Assembly: GCF_018143015.1 (NCBI RefSeq)
Contig: NC_054741.1
Coordinates: 53,893,048 to 53,957,047, forward strand
Direction: 5' to 3'
Source of the DNA: Lytechinus variegatus
Lineage: Eukaryota; Echinodermata; Echinoidea; Temnopleuroida; Toxopneustidae
DNA length: 64,000 nucleotides
Position 1 is the stretch's first letter; every line of letters starts with the position of its first letter. A program made the position numbers and the translations under genes. The notes under the pieces were generated by a model that did no database searches, was not told the origin of the DNA, and was given only the letters and a program-made list of their open reading frames with translations. Of this stretch, positions 1 to 12,100 are shown piece after piece.

Positions 1-274
1 AATAATTTTGAATAAAACCTTTTCAATTTCAAATCATATAAGGCAGGACCCACTGGGAATGGGTCCCCTGGGAGAAAAGCTTTTGGTTTGCATTTAATAG
101 GAACTGAACTGTCTACGTGACTCGTCTGAAGACCCAGGCCAGGAGGCAAGACAGGTAAAAATTATTGAAAGAATTTTTCATCAAATTCAAAAACGTCATC
201 AAACATAAAATCTAATCCTCCTTATATTACCCATGTTAATCACGTTAAATTAAATGTTTAGCAACTTTTAGTAC

Positions 275-430
275 CTTCTTGCATCTGTTTCCAATACCCC
301 TAATTTTGAAGGATGCCGTAGGTTGCATGTTGTCACATTTGATGTACACTGGACATCCTGCGATCTTCGTCATTGGAATGCTCTCCAAAAGAGGTGTTTT
401 TATATGAAGCTCAGGTTCAGATCCTGCCAT
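275..430 (-). CDS. SDS: L-serine dehydratase / L-threonine deaminase, first coding exon (partial gene)
   Basis: The 52 codons starting at the ATG at 430-428 closely resemble the N-terminus of animal SDS: LHIKTPLLES, then AGCPVYIKCDN, then the PLP-binding motif SFKIRG, whose lysine forms the Schiff base with the cofactor. SDS is a cytosolic PLP (fold type II) enzyme that converts serine or threonine to pyruvate or 2-oxobutyrate plus ammonia. The exon ends after two Lys codons at a donor (AAG|GTACTA on the minus strand), and the frame beyond is intronic. The remaining exons lie left of the window. I chose this Met because it sits at the usual distance (about 40 residues) before the PLP lysine. 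It could equally be called SDSL, since invertebrate genes predate the vertebrate SDS/SDSL split. Confidence 0.9.
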
Positions 431-549
431 TACGCCTGTCAGTTCGTTTTCTTCTAAACCCAGGAGAAGGTTGCGAATGTCAAATGTCGCAATAATATAG
501 TTTCGGGCTTTCAGATATTAGCTATTAAAAAGCGATAACGGGAGCGATA

Positions 550-770
550 AATGTTCGGAGTGCAGTGGATCAGCTTCATCCGGCAATCGTAAAAGGCTTG
601 AACAGGCTACGGCATGCATGCGATGGAGCTCTCCGGCCCGAACCAGCCGGCCGGAGACGCACCGCTGGCCGGCGAGCAGAAGCAGGCGAAGTAGCATGCA
701 GGCAACGGCTCTAGCTAGCTGGGGGTGCGTTTGGAGGCACGACCGAGCCAACCACTCACAAGCCGACGTG
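550..770. promoter_or_regulatory. GC-rich patch upstream of SDS, possible promoter region
   Basis: This patch of about 220 bp is much richer in G+C than its surroundings, with several CCGG and CGGCC sites. It lies 120-340 bp upstream of the SDS start codon. Open frames crossing it on both strands are low-complexity and resemble no protein I know. A promoter or 5'UTR exon is a guess from position and composition only. From 780 to about 1360 I see nothing recognisable. Confidence 0.25.
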
Positions 771-1879
771 AGCTTAGGCTTTGATCCAGTTCCCTTACCA
801 AGTTACCAAGTTTTTAAATTTATTTTACATGTAAATTTAACCCTATGTAGTCTATATTAAGATTCATTTGTCACATTAAAATGTATTTTGTTTACTTTTA
901 TTCATATTTTTGCTTTAAAAATATTTTTATACAGAAATTTACAGAAAAAGTAATATACTAAAATGTAAAGGCCTGAAAACATGGTAAAAATAGACAACAC
1001 GTAATCTGTTCGGATTCACATCATCATTTGGATTTGGAATCTCCTTTTCGCTAACTTTCTGCTCTGTTGTTAAGTAGGCATACAGTGAATTGATTATTTT
1101 GAGGTAATGTATGCATTATTGTTGCATGAAAAATTGAAATATACATGACTAGCCTAGGCTGGGTAGTACAGGGACCAGGGGAGATTTAGGAAGTCGAGTG
1201 CTGCATGCACTGTGGAGTGTGGATCCATATCCCAGCAGTGGGGCTTACGGCTTACGAGTTACGCCACCATAGCCCAGGCTCCAGCCAGCCCCAGGCCAGG
1301 GAGCTCCCGCCAATTGGCTTATTTGCCATAGACATAGCCTGGGGCGTTTTGGGGAGTGAAAGTTATAACTAATGCTGTACATGGTAACCGATTTTTATTC
1401 CAATTCCCGATCCGATCCGATTTTCCCCTTTTTTCTACATTTTTCCGAACTCCGATTTTTGACCAGTGGGGAAAAAATCGGATCGGAAAAACCAAAACAT
1501 AACAAGACAAAAAAAAAACATGTGGCGACATGTTTGCCGTCAAAATGCGCTGGTGATTTGTTTAGATCTCAGACAAAAGCGGTGGAAGGAAAAGAAGATA
1601 AAGGGGAAGAAAATTATGATTTGTTTTTATCTCCGATATTAGCGGAAAGGCAGGTGGAGAAGAAGATTATGATTTGTTTTGATCTCCGACATAATCGGGG
1701 AAGAACAAAACGATGATAATGATAATTGGTGATAATTTGTTTTGATCTCCGACAAAAATGGAGGAAGAAAAACAACGAAAAGACGATATGTTTTGATCTT
1801 AAGCGGAGGCAAGTAAGATTTAGTTGAACACGCTGACATGCGCGGTAATATTTACGACTATCTGACTATACGTCCTCTA

Positions 1880-2621
1880 AGAGTTTACGATTACCTCCGC
1901 TATCACTACGATGTTGTAGAGAAGGTAAATATCATGGTGAATAACTCCGGATAATAATGCGTCTTCAGTTTTTCGGGAGGTCATGCATGACCTTTATGAG
2001 ATTACGATTACCTCACGATGTTGTAGAGAAGGTGAATATCATGGTTAACCAATCTGGATAATAATGCGTCTTTTTCGGGAGGTCATGCGACCTTTAAGAG
2101 TTTACGATTACCTCCGCCATCAAAAATACGATGTTGTAGAGAAGGTGAATATCACGGTAAACAACTCTTGATAATAATGCGTCTTTTTCGGGAGGTCATG
2201 CGACCTTTAAGAGTTACGATTACCTCCGCCATCACTACGATGTTGTAGAGAAGGTGAATATCATGGTAAACAACTCTGGATAATAATGCGTCCTTTTTGG
2301 GAGGTCATGCGACCTTTAAGAGTTTACGATTACCTCCGCCATCACTACGATGTTGTAGAGAAGGTGCATATCACGGTAAACAACTCTTGATAATAATGCG
2401 TCTATTTCGGGAGGTCATGCGATCTTTATGGGGATTACGTTTAGGCCTATACCTCCGCCATCACTACGATGTTGTAGAGAAGGTGAATATCATGGTATAC
2501 AACTCTGGATAATAATGCGTCTTTTTCGGGAGGTCATGCGACCTTTATGAGATTACGATTACCTCCGCCATCACTACGATGTTGTAGAGAAGGTGAATAT
2601 CATGGTAAACAACTCTTGATA
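1880..2621 (+). repeat. Foldback element, 110-bp repeat block A (forward)
   Basis: About seven units in tandem. Each carries GATTACCTCCGCCATCACTA, then GTTGTAGAGAAGGTGAATAT, then AATAATGCGTC and GGGAGGTCATGCGACC, with a period of about 110 bp. Units differ by a few substitutions and short indels. Confidence 0.9.
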
Positions 2622-4093
2622 ATAATGCGTTTACCGTGATATTCACCTTCTCTACAACATCGTAGTGATGGCGGAGGTAATCGTAAACTCTTAAGGGTCG
2701 CATGACCTCCCGAAAAAGACGCATTATTATCCAGAGTTGTTTACCATGATATTCACCTTCTCTACAACGTCGTAGTGATGGCGGAGGTAATCGTAAACTC
2801 TTAAAGGTCGCATGACCTCCCAAAAAAGACGCATTATTATCCAGAGTTGTTTACCAAAGATATTCACCTTCTCTACAACATCGTAGTGATGGAGGATGTA
2901 AGCTAATCTCATAAAGGTCACATGACCTCCCGAAAAAGACGCATTATTATCAAGAGTTGTTTACCGTGATATTCACCTTCTCTACAACATCGTAGTGATG
3001 GCGGAGGTAATCGTAAACTCTTAAAGGTCGCATGACCTCCCGAAAAAGACGCATTATTATCCAGAGTTGTTTACCATGATATTCACCTTCTCTACAACGT
3101 CGTAGTGATGGCGGAGGTAATCGTAAACTCTTAAAGGTCGCATGACCTCCCAGAAAAGACGCATTATTATCCAGAGTTGTTTACCATGATATTCACCTTC
3201 TCTACAACGTCGTAGTGATGGCGGAGGTAATCGTAAACTCTTAAAGGTCGCATGACCTCCCAAAAAAGACGCATTATTATCCAGAGTTGTTTACCAAAGA
3301 TATTCACCTTCTCTACAACATCGTAGTGATGGCGGAGGTAAGCTAATCTCAAAAAGGTCGCATGACCTTCCGAAGAAGACGCATTATTATCCAAAGTTGT
3401 TTACCATGAAATTCACCTTCTCTACAACATCGTAGTGATGGCGGAGGTAATCGTAATCTCATAAAGGTCGCATGACCTCCCGAAAAAGGCGCATTATTAT
3501 CAAGAGTTGTTTACTGTGATATTCACCTCTACAACATCGTAGTGATAGCGGAGGTAATCGTAAACTCTTAAAGGTCGCATGACCTCCCGAAAAAGACGCA
3601 TTATTATCCAGAGTTGTTTACCATGATATTCACCTTCTCTACAACATCGTAGTGATGGCGGAGGTAATCGTAATCTCTTAAAGGTCGCATGACCTCCCAA
3701 AAAAGACGCATTATTATCTAGAGTTGTTTACCATGATATTCACCTTCTCTCTACAACATCGTAGTGATGGCGGAGGTAATCGTAATCTCTTAAAGGTCGC
3801 ATGACCTCCCGAAAAAGACGCATTATTATCATCCAGAGTTGTTTACCATGATATTCACCTTCTCTACAACATCGTAGTGATGGCGGAGGTAATCGTAAAC
3901 TCTTAAAGGTCGCATGACCTCCCAAAAAAGACGCATTATTATCCAAAGTTGTTTACCAAAGATATTCACCTTCTCTACAACATCGTAGTGATGGCGGAGG
4001 TAAGCTAATCTAAAAAAGGTCGCATGACCTCCCGAAAAAGACGCATTATTATCAAGAGTTGTTTACCGTGATATTCACCTTCTCTACAACATC
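2622..4093 (-). repeat. Foldback element, 110-bp repeat block B (inverted)
   Basis: About thirteen units of the same repeat in opposite orientation. The switch at about 2622 joins a half unit directly to its inverse (AATAATGCG followed by TTTACCGTGATATTCACC). Some units, at about 2860-2920, 3290-3350 and 3955-4015, share a variant (ACCAAAGATATTC with GTAAGCTAATCT). They recur every fourth to sixth unit, which suggests amplification of multi-unit blocks. Confidence 0.9.
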
Positions 4094-4665
4094 GAAGTGA
4101 TGTTGTAGAGAAGGTGAATATCATGGTAAACAACTCTGGATAATAATGCGTCTTTTTCGGGAGGTCATGCGACCTTTAAGAGTTTACGATTACCTCCGCC
4201 ATCACTACGATGTTGTAGAGAAGGTGAATATCACGGTTAACAACTCTCGATTATAATGCGTCTTTTTCGGGAGGTCATGCGACCTTTATGAGATTACGAT
4301 TACCTCCGCCATCACTATGATGTTGTAGAGAAGGTGAATATCATGGTAAACAACTCTGGATAATAATGCGTCTTTTTCGGGAGGTCATGCGACCTTTAAG
4401 AGTTTACGATTACCTCCGCCATCACTACGATGTTGTAGAGAAGGTGAATATCACGGTTAACAACTCTTGATAATAATGCGTCTTTTTCGGGAGGTCCTGC
4501 GACTTTTTATGAGATTACGATTACCTCCGCCATCACTATGATGTTGTAGAGAAGGTGAATATCATGGTAAACAACTCTGGATAATAATGCGTCTTTTTCG
4601 GGAGGTCATGCGACCTTTAAGAGTTTACGATTACCTCCGCCATCACCACGATGTTGTAGAGAAGA
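4094..4665 (+). repeat. Foldback element, 110-bp repeat block C (forward)
   Basis: About five further forward units. The junction with block B at about 4094 is a near-perfect head-to-head dyad (CTACAACATCGAAGTGATGTTGTAG). Block C ends where the right arm begins. Confidence 0.9.
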
Positions 4666-4979
4666 GGCCTATCGTTGATCGGCGGTAGTGTCGCGCGCTG
4701 GAACGTCATTATCTTATTTTCCTTCCTCCGATTATGTCGGAGATCAAAACAATTCATCATCTTCTTCCTCCGTTTTTGTCGGAGATCAAAACAAATTCTG
4801 CCATCAGTGTAGCGTGCCGCATTTGTCCACGCGCCGGCCACATACAGATTTTAATGTATTTTTTTGTTTTTGAATATCTTCCGATCCGATATCCGAACCG
4901 ATTCCGATTTTAGGAGCAAAACTTCCGAACCGAACTCCGATCCCGTAATTGCTCTAACTTACAACATTAGTTATAACTT

Positions 4980-6135
4980 ATAGGATGGGGGGTCAGGTGT
5001 CCGGACACTTTATATATTTTGAAGACTTCTTTTTTGTCTTGGATTACACTGAAAATATATAAATTCAATAGTTGCAATCATCTTCTATTTTGTTCTCTAT
5101 AATATTTTCTAACATTCTGCACTAAAAATTGATGAAAATTTGCTTTTATTTTTTTCCAAATGACGTTCTAAAATTGATCATCCGGACACACTGTCCGGAC
5201 ACACAACAACTGGGTATACTGTACGTATGGAGTCACTCCCCACTGACGCCTGGGAGCCCTACCTATATTTCCACACATACGGGTACAAGACCAGAATTTC
5301 CAGAAACTTTCGCCCCTGAGAATTTTTTTTTCCTGTTCTTTGTTTGTTCATTGTTTCTTTTGTTTCATTTCACTTATTCATTCTAAAATTTTTGTTTTCT
5401 TTTTTCAATATACTATTCTAAAAATTATTTTTGTTTATTTCCCCTTTCATACATTATTCTAATTCTGCAGCATATTTTCTGTGATTTTCTCCTTCTATGA
5501 TATGCTGGAATTCTGGAATTCTGGAAAAGAGAAAATAATCTGGATTTGGGCCTGCATAATTTAGGTTTTTTCGATCAAAAAGGAAGAAAGGAAAAATCAT
5601 TGTTTTGTAAATCTATCTGAGTTTGCTATTATATGCACTATTTATTTACTTTACCATTATGAGTGTGTGTCTATATGGAGATTAAAAGTCCACACAACCT
5701 GGGAACAATACAATTCTTTATTCTCTTTCACTCATTTCAAATGATAGAACAATTTATTATTACCACAAAATAAGCAAAGTAAAATAACAGCAAGCACAAT
5801 TTACATACAAGATGTACATAGAATAATGGTAGTGACTGTAGAATATTTCAGAAGTTTGTTTTATTCATATTAATTAATGTTTTTCTTTATATTTTTGGGG
5901 CCACCAAACTTTACTGCTGGGCCACTAAAAATAATCATTTGAAGGTTTTGGTGGCCCGAACGGGCCACCACCAAAAAAAAGTTAATGTGGAGCCTTGAGA
6001 GCATGGGTAATTAAGTTTGGGTACCACTTAATCAATCTGCCAGTGAGCCTCGCCCCACCTCTCACTGATGTGCTAAAAAGAAATTTCGCTGCCCTTGCAT
6101 GATATCCATTGATATTTTTATTCCTATATTTGCAG
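4980..6135. other. Intergenic, no gene recognised
   Basis: AT-rich spacer between the foldback element and the TIR-HEAT gene. It holds two copies of the palindrome TGTCCGGACA (4998-5007 and 5191-5200) and a short hairpin (GGTGGCCCGAACGGGCCACC, about 5950). Any 5'UTR exon of the TIR-HEAT gene should lie here or further left, but I could not identify one. Confidence 0.5.
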
Positions 6136-9100
6136 ATGGGAGGTGAAGATGTCTATGTGTGTCATCATGAAAGTGACAACAAGTTTGCAAAATTTCTAGC
6201 TGGTAAGCAAACTCAGGGAATAATTTTCCTAGTATCGCATCACAATTTGCTCCACATTTTATGAAAGGCTGCTACACTTAATTTTGTATAGCACATTTTA
6301 ATATAGGACTGTTCATTACATACCGGTAGTTGAGAGCTTTTCTTTTATGTCCAAAAATGCTATTCAAATTAGTCAAGAAAAATTTATTCCCTGAAAATTT
6401 AGATATTTGACTGACTGGGCTTAGACCCTGTGAGATTATGTAAAGTAATTATAACAATGTAAACAAGATTTTAAAATCCCTTCAAAACCTGAATGTATCA
6501 AATCAAAATAAATATCCATGGTTAGTAGTACTGTACATGTGTTTCTAAATAACGAAAACCTATTTTAAGAGAAATGAAAGGAAATATAAAGTATTTTCAT
6601 TCACTTGTTTTTATAGTGTTGAGTTTTAGCCTTGGATTTGTGTGAAAATCAAAGAATGTATTGATATTGCAATGTACTATTAACTTTCTATATGATTATT
6701 TTCCTCACCTTGGTGAACCTGGAACTATGAGCTGCCCTGGATAAAAAAGAAATGTCTTAAATTAAGTTCTGTTTTGGATTTCACAGATAATTTAAGACAA
6801 AATGGGTTGGGAGTGTGGAGACCAAACACCGATGCCCCCTCCAGCAAAGGCAAAGCTCTTGTTGATGCAAAGGTAAAACAATATATACCTAATGATTCAT
6901 AAAGACATCGGGGTGAAAATTCTGTTCACCTGGTTTATGAAATTCTGCAGAAATTAATCAACACCCCCCCCCCACTCCCCGTTCTATTTCCCCTCATTCA
7001 TGAAATCCTGATTATAATATTATTGAATTTCTCAAAGCCTGAGTCCCCCATTATTAAATAGATAAAGTGTAAAATATCAGACAGGCACACCAAAATCATT
7101 TCATCTTTTGTATTTTGGGGTTTGCATTATATTGATACTTGGATTGTATATATACCAACATTGTAAAGTAATATTATATTATGTGATAAGATATCCAAGT
7201 CCTTTGGAAGTGCATAGAGACATTATTCATAATTGTGATGTGCACTATACAAGAACTGTTTATTAGGTGGTCTGTCTTTGACAGATCACCTCTTAATTTC
7301 GTCAGAATTTTCTTCTTATTATTATTATTATTTATTTTTACGGATTTTCTTGTCGCCAAGTTATCTCAAAATCGACTTGATGAATTTCATTGAATTTCAT
7401 GTCATTTATAGGATCTGTCATGGACACGTCATAATAAGCTTTTCGAGGTCATCAGGTCATGATGACGTCATCTAGGCGCCATTTTGTAAAATCACATTAT
7501 CAATCATATCTCCATTATCAATTATCAAAAATCAATCAAATTTACATCACATCAACTTCAGGTCAAGGGTCATCAGGTCATGTCATCAAAGGTCACCTGG
7601 AGGTCATGCGCGCGCGCGTGCGTCAAAATTTCAAAATGCTCAAAATCACTTTTTGACCAAACGAGAGTACGTTTCAGGCCATTTTAAGCATTTGAAAATT
7701 TTGCGCACGCATGCGCGCGCGCTTCCGCGCGTAACGCCTTAACACAACACAGAAACACCGTTTTTTTTTACATTTTTGCATTGATAATAAAATTCTGAAC
7801 ATTTTGATACCTTGATCAACCTTCTACGACCATTAATGACGAAATTAACACCAGTTAAAGTTTGCAGCACGTGTGCGCGCGAGCTCTCACTATAGGCCAT
7901 ATATGGGCAAAAACATGCCTATTGAAAATTCACTGTAGCTCTTTAAATAGTCTGTTAACCCCCAATTTTTTTTCATATATCGATAGAGTATGAGTTGTGG
8001 ATTTGATTTCGTGTCACCATCGTCCCTAAATTATCTCGTGACGTCATAAAAATGGCGCCTAAACTAAGAAATTAATTTTTTCAAAAATGACGTCATCAAA
8101 TTTATGCAAATTTTGTTGTAACATCTCGAATATGGATCGTTTTTCGCCCAGATTTTGATATGTTGTAGTTAAGAATGTAGTCTTTCTCCTCAGTCATCAT
8201 GAATTTTTGATTTGAGAAACGCATCATTGCGTAAAACAGCGATGAAAAGAGGCATGTCATTTTTCCTCAGTTTGCGTGTAATGTCTATGGGAATTGACTT
8301 TTTGTCAAAACTAGATTCGACATTCCTTTTTTTCGTGAGGCATATCTCCATTGTTTCTTGTCAGTTTTCCCTGAGCTTTTAGTATGTTGTAGCTGAGATT
8401 CTAAGCTTTTGAAATGTGCCCTCCATTTTTTGATCAGATGCCGGGATCATGCCCGTATTTCGCTTGCAAAATTTGAATTGTAATTCTCAAAATTGCTTAC
8501 GTGTAATCTCTATGGGGAATATCGTGGCTCAATGGATAACGCATTTGACGTGTTGGTCCGTGTTGCTGACGTGTTGGTCCGTGTTGCTGACGTGTTGGTC
8601 CGTGTAGCTGACGTGTAGGTCCGTGTTGGTCCGTGTTGACTACGTGCTCTGCCGGCATGATCCGTGTAGATCCGTGTGAAGCTTCCGTGTTGATGCCGTG
8701 TTCAGTCATCTGGGGCAAAACTATCCCGGACCTCCCCGGATCATGCCGGCATTGCCGTGTTGATCCGTGAGGATCTGTGTCTATAAATCATGATGGCGAG
8801 AATAAAGACAGACCACCTAATTCGTCCGCATGACGAATTAAATTCTAGTTATTATTATTGTTATTGTTATTAAAGAAAGATTTTCAAACAGAAATATGTA
8901 ACAATTCATTGGTACTATCAAAAGAAAGGTAGAGAATCAGTTCAGCCATATTGCTACACTGAAAAGAAATCATATTGAAACAGGCTTGAAAAATCAAATA
9001 TGTGGATGCAGAAAACAGCCGATTTGTGTATTTCTATCCAAACCATGGGTGCAAGAATTATCAAAACAGCTTTATTTATGTTTATAGGTCTGTCTTGTGA

Positions 9101-12100
9101 TCTTGAGTGAGGCTTCTTTGCAGGATAAATCATGTGAAGATGCAATCTCTCTGGCATATATATCTGATAAACCTGTCTTCCCCGTAGCCATCAAAGCATT
9201 CCCAGATCTGGAAAAGAATCTCACCTTCTCCATGTAAGTTTCAAAGAAATTTTTGATAGCAAGCCATGGACACGTTTTCGTGCAATTATACTTTGTATAA
9301 AGTTGTAATAATTCATTTTCTCTTTAATACGAGCAATAGGCTACAAGCTTTGGAAAATGGCAATATGCATTGTATTGTGCCTGTGGATTAATTTCTACTT
9401 ATTCACATCGAGCAAGGATTTTTCACATTCTCAAAGATCAAAAAGAAAATCTACAATTTTCATGCAAATAAATGTGGCATGTTAAAAGAAGAAGCACTTT
9501 TGTGGGAGACTGGAGATCAACGGGTTAATATAATGACTCTGTTCTTCCTGAAAGTACATCAAAACTTACTAAAAAAGGTACAAGATGTTATAGTACCCAT
9601 ATATAAAAGTACTTGTGTAATGTTTTGTAAAAAATAAAATGATCATAATAAATAATTTAATGCACATCTAAATAGGTCTATAGGAAATTGACTCCCACCA
9701 ACAAGAAAAAGAATCAAGGTATATCTTGAAGTACAAAATGGTCACCAGTCATGCATCACAGCTTTAGAAAAATCCAAGGCCTTCTGTGGTCAAAATCTCC
9801 TATTCATATTTTTCTTGTTGTTTGTTTTTTAATCAGCAACATCATATTAATCACATAATCATCTTTTCTTCCAGGAGGCTAATATTGGCCAAATTGAACT
9901 GGGTCTTCTTTATACCGTCCGAGGACTCCTCCGAGTACCCCACCAACTCCCTGCCTGTCCTCATTTCATCCATGAAGCGGGAGATAGAAGCAGTCTCGCA
10001 ACGTGACAAGCCCCAAGCTGGAGATATCGAAGGTAATCTCGAGGGTGGTGGTTCATCCCAACGTGCTTTCTACAAACGATGGAACAGCGTGAAAGACGAC
10101 GTAGAGCAGATTGATTTCTGGGAGGAGAACTTTGGCAGTGCAAAAGAAGTTACATGGATCAAATTCAGGGAAGCTTTCCTGGATGTGTATGAAGAACAAA
10201 TCAATGGTCAGTTTTCACTCCTTTCTTAAAAGTTATTTTGCGAAGTAAATTTTCTCTTTTTTTAGAAATTTATTTTTTAAGTAAGTTATCTATTTGTTGT
10301 AATTTATTTGTGAAATTGGTAAAAGTGATACAAAAGCAGACTAAATATTGTAACCACTTGTATTATCTATAATCACAAGTATTTTATGTTATCACTTGTA
10401 TTCTATACAGAGTTGGGGAAATCTATTCGTCACAAAGATGATATCATCATTAGGAAGGGTACGGGCAACCCGTTGTGCTCCTTTTCCAATACACAAAATA
10501 AATATATCTTATATTCAGAATATTTTTCATTTGTAAGGGCATACAACAAAAACAAATGTTGTAATTTAATCACCATTCCAAAGGAAAAGGTTCTAAGGCA
10601 AAACCACAAACTCCTGATACAGTAAATGACAAATGGAAGGGTTGTCCTTACCACTTCATTTATCAACAAGTTGCCAGTTTGCAGTTTGCAGTTCCCATGG
10701 AATTAGTAATCTTATTTTTCAAATAGCCATTTTAATTTCCTTTAAAATTTTCAGTATTCTGTTTCCTCATTTTTTTCATGTAGTTTGATGGGCCTTCTAA
10801 TAGGTCTGGGGGTAAGCTGTTATGATAATATTTTGATAATAATAGTTACATTAATATAGCGCTTTATACTTTGGTTTCTAAGCGCTTTACATTGTGATTA
10901 TTATTACCCTGGTCATAGGTTCCATCACTGTTCCACACATGAAGTGCACCATCTCCACTCCCTGGGGAGTATCCTGGCCAAGCAACTGTTAATCAGTGCA
11001 CACATGCCAATGTTATCACAGTTACTTTCACATCCTACCGGGTACCCATTTAACACCTAGGTGTAGACTGACAAATGTGGATAAGTGCCTTGCCAAAGGA
11101 CTTGATTAGCGCCGGATGGGATTCGAACCCTCCACCGTTGGTTTAAGTGTCAAGTGAAAGAACCACTACACCACGACACATCCACAAGAAATGTAGAGGT
11201 CACATTTCAGAAATGTGACTCAGAATGACAATGATTTTTCTGGAATAACAAGAGCATTAATAATACTATTGCTTTTATATGGGAGAATGCATCCAATACC
11301 TATACCTATTGCTTGTTATTTGATCATATGGAACAAAAAAAGTGAATAAACTATTGAATAAAATGTAATCTGCATCACAGATGTACCTAATGCGGCTGTG
11401 GCTTTTGTGGCTTTAATATAAAGCTGTTGTAAATCCAATCAAGTGGTTACATCAATTTGTGGTTTTGTTCACTGTGCTGTGTTTTTATTGTCAGTGGCAA
11501 ATATTTCAGACCTACAATCACTTGAACCCTCCTTCTCCCAACAATAATGAAAACCTGGTCTGAAAAAGTCTCTCTAAAGTAAACTTGGGTAAAATTTCCA
11601 CAAATTTCAAGACCGTTCTTCCCATAGTTTCTCAGGTTATAAGTATGACATTGTCAATACATTTATTTAAGTGTTCTAAATTTAATTTAAAACTTAACTC
11701 TAAAATTTGAATTAATTCTGGTGTCTTGTGTTGCTAGATCAAATTACATCCAGCAATACCCAATGGATCATCAATATCCTGTATGGAGATGTCCTGGAGC
11801 TTAAGAAGACTGTAACAAAGAAGATGTATGATGATTTCTGTGGGGACGCATCCTGGGGTCCTGATCGATTCTTCCTACGTCTCATGGATTATGCCAAGGG
11901 AACTATCGCTATGAGAGGAGTCTTTAACATGAAGAGTACTGTCAGACTTGATGCTGTCCAGAACCTTGGTATGTGAATATTTGAATACCAAAATTAAAAA
12001 TCTCAGTCATACAATTGTCTGTACCTGCCTCTTGCCTGCAAAATATGAATCATTTTCTATAATCATTCTTATGCTTTATCGTTGGTTTCCCCCTTTTCAA

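Larger units (their letters stand above)
1361..4979. mobile_element. Large foldback DNA element with satellite-like interior
   Basis: The two ends are inverted copies. The left edge reads AGTTATAACTAATGCTGTA and the right edge reads its reverse complement with two differences. Inside each end are Asp-less, non-coding arms built from short repeats of 'TTTGATCTCCGACA' (left 1560-1800, right 4730-4800 inverted) and of 'CCGATCCGAT'. Between the arms lie about 25 units of a 110-bp repeat. The outermost 10 bp AGTTATAACT is itself palindromic and appears at both edges in the same reading, so it could be a target duplication or part of the inverted repeat. No transposase frame is present; the short open frames over the array are the repeat translated. 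It is non-autonomous, and I cannot assign a superfamily. Confidence 0.8.
7266..8817. mobile_element. Non-autonomous DNA transposon, TA-flanked, in intron 2 of the TIR-HEAT gene
   Basis: Terminal inverted repeats GGTGGTCTGTCTTT and AAAGACAGACCACC are each flanked by TA, as in Tc1/mariner-type insertion. The interior has no long frame. It contains several ATGACGTCAT- and GCGCGCGC-type tracts, a tRNA-Arg-like stretch and a 21-bp tandem repeat near the right end. Sequence just outside the right end (AATTCGTCCGCATGACGAATT) is a short palindrome that resembles sequence just inside the left end, so the true right border could be about 30 bp further out. Confidence 0.6.

Noticed and set aside
2297-3946. 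Recurring reading frames with RLPPPSLR..CREG and YLRHHYDVVEKVN
   Set aside because: They are the 110-bp repeat translated in different frames and orientations. They appear only inside the array and match no protein.
1880-4665. CRISPR-like array
   Set aside because: Units are contiguous 110-bp repeats without unique spacers, occur in both orientations, and lie in an animal genome.
9961-10143. Minus-strand frame opposite TIR-HEAT exon 4
   Set aside because: It has no homology or splice context. The plus-strand exon is in frame with its neighbours.
11100-11183. A functional tRNA gene
   Set aside because: A- and B-boxes are present, but there is no cloverleaf acceptor pairing and a SINE body follows.
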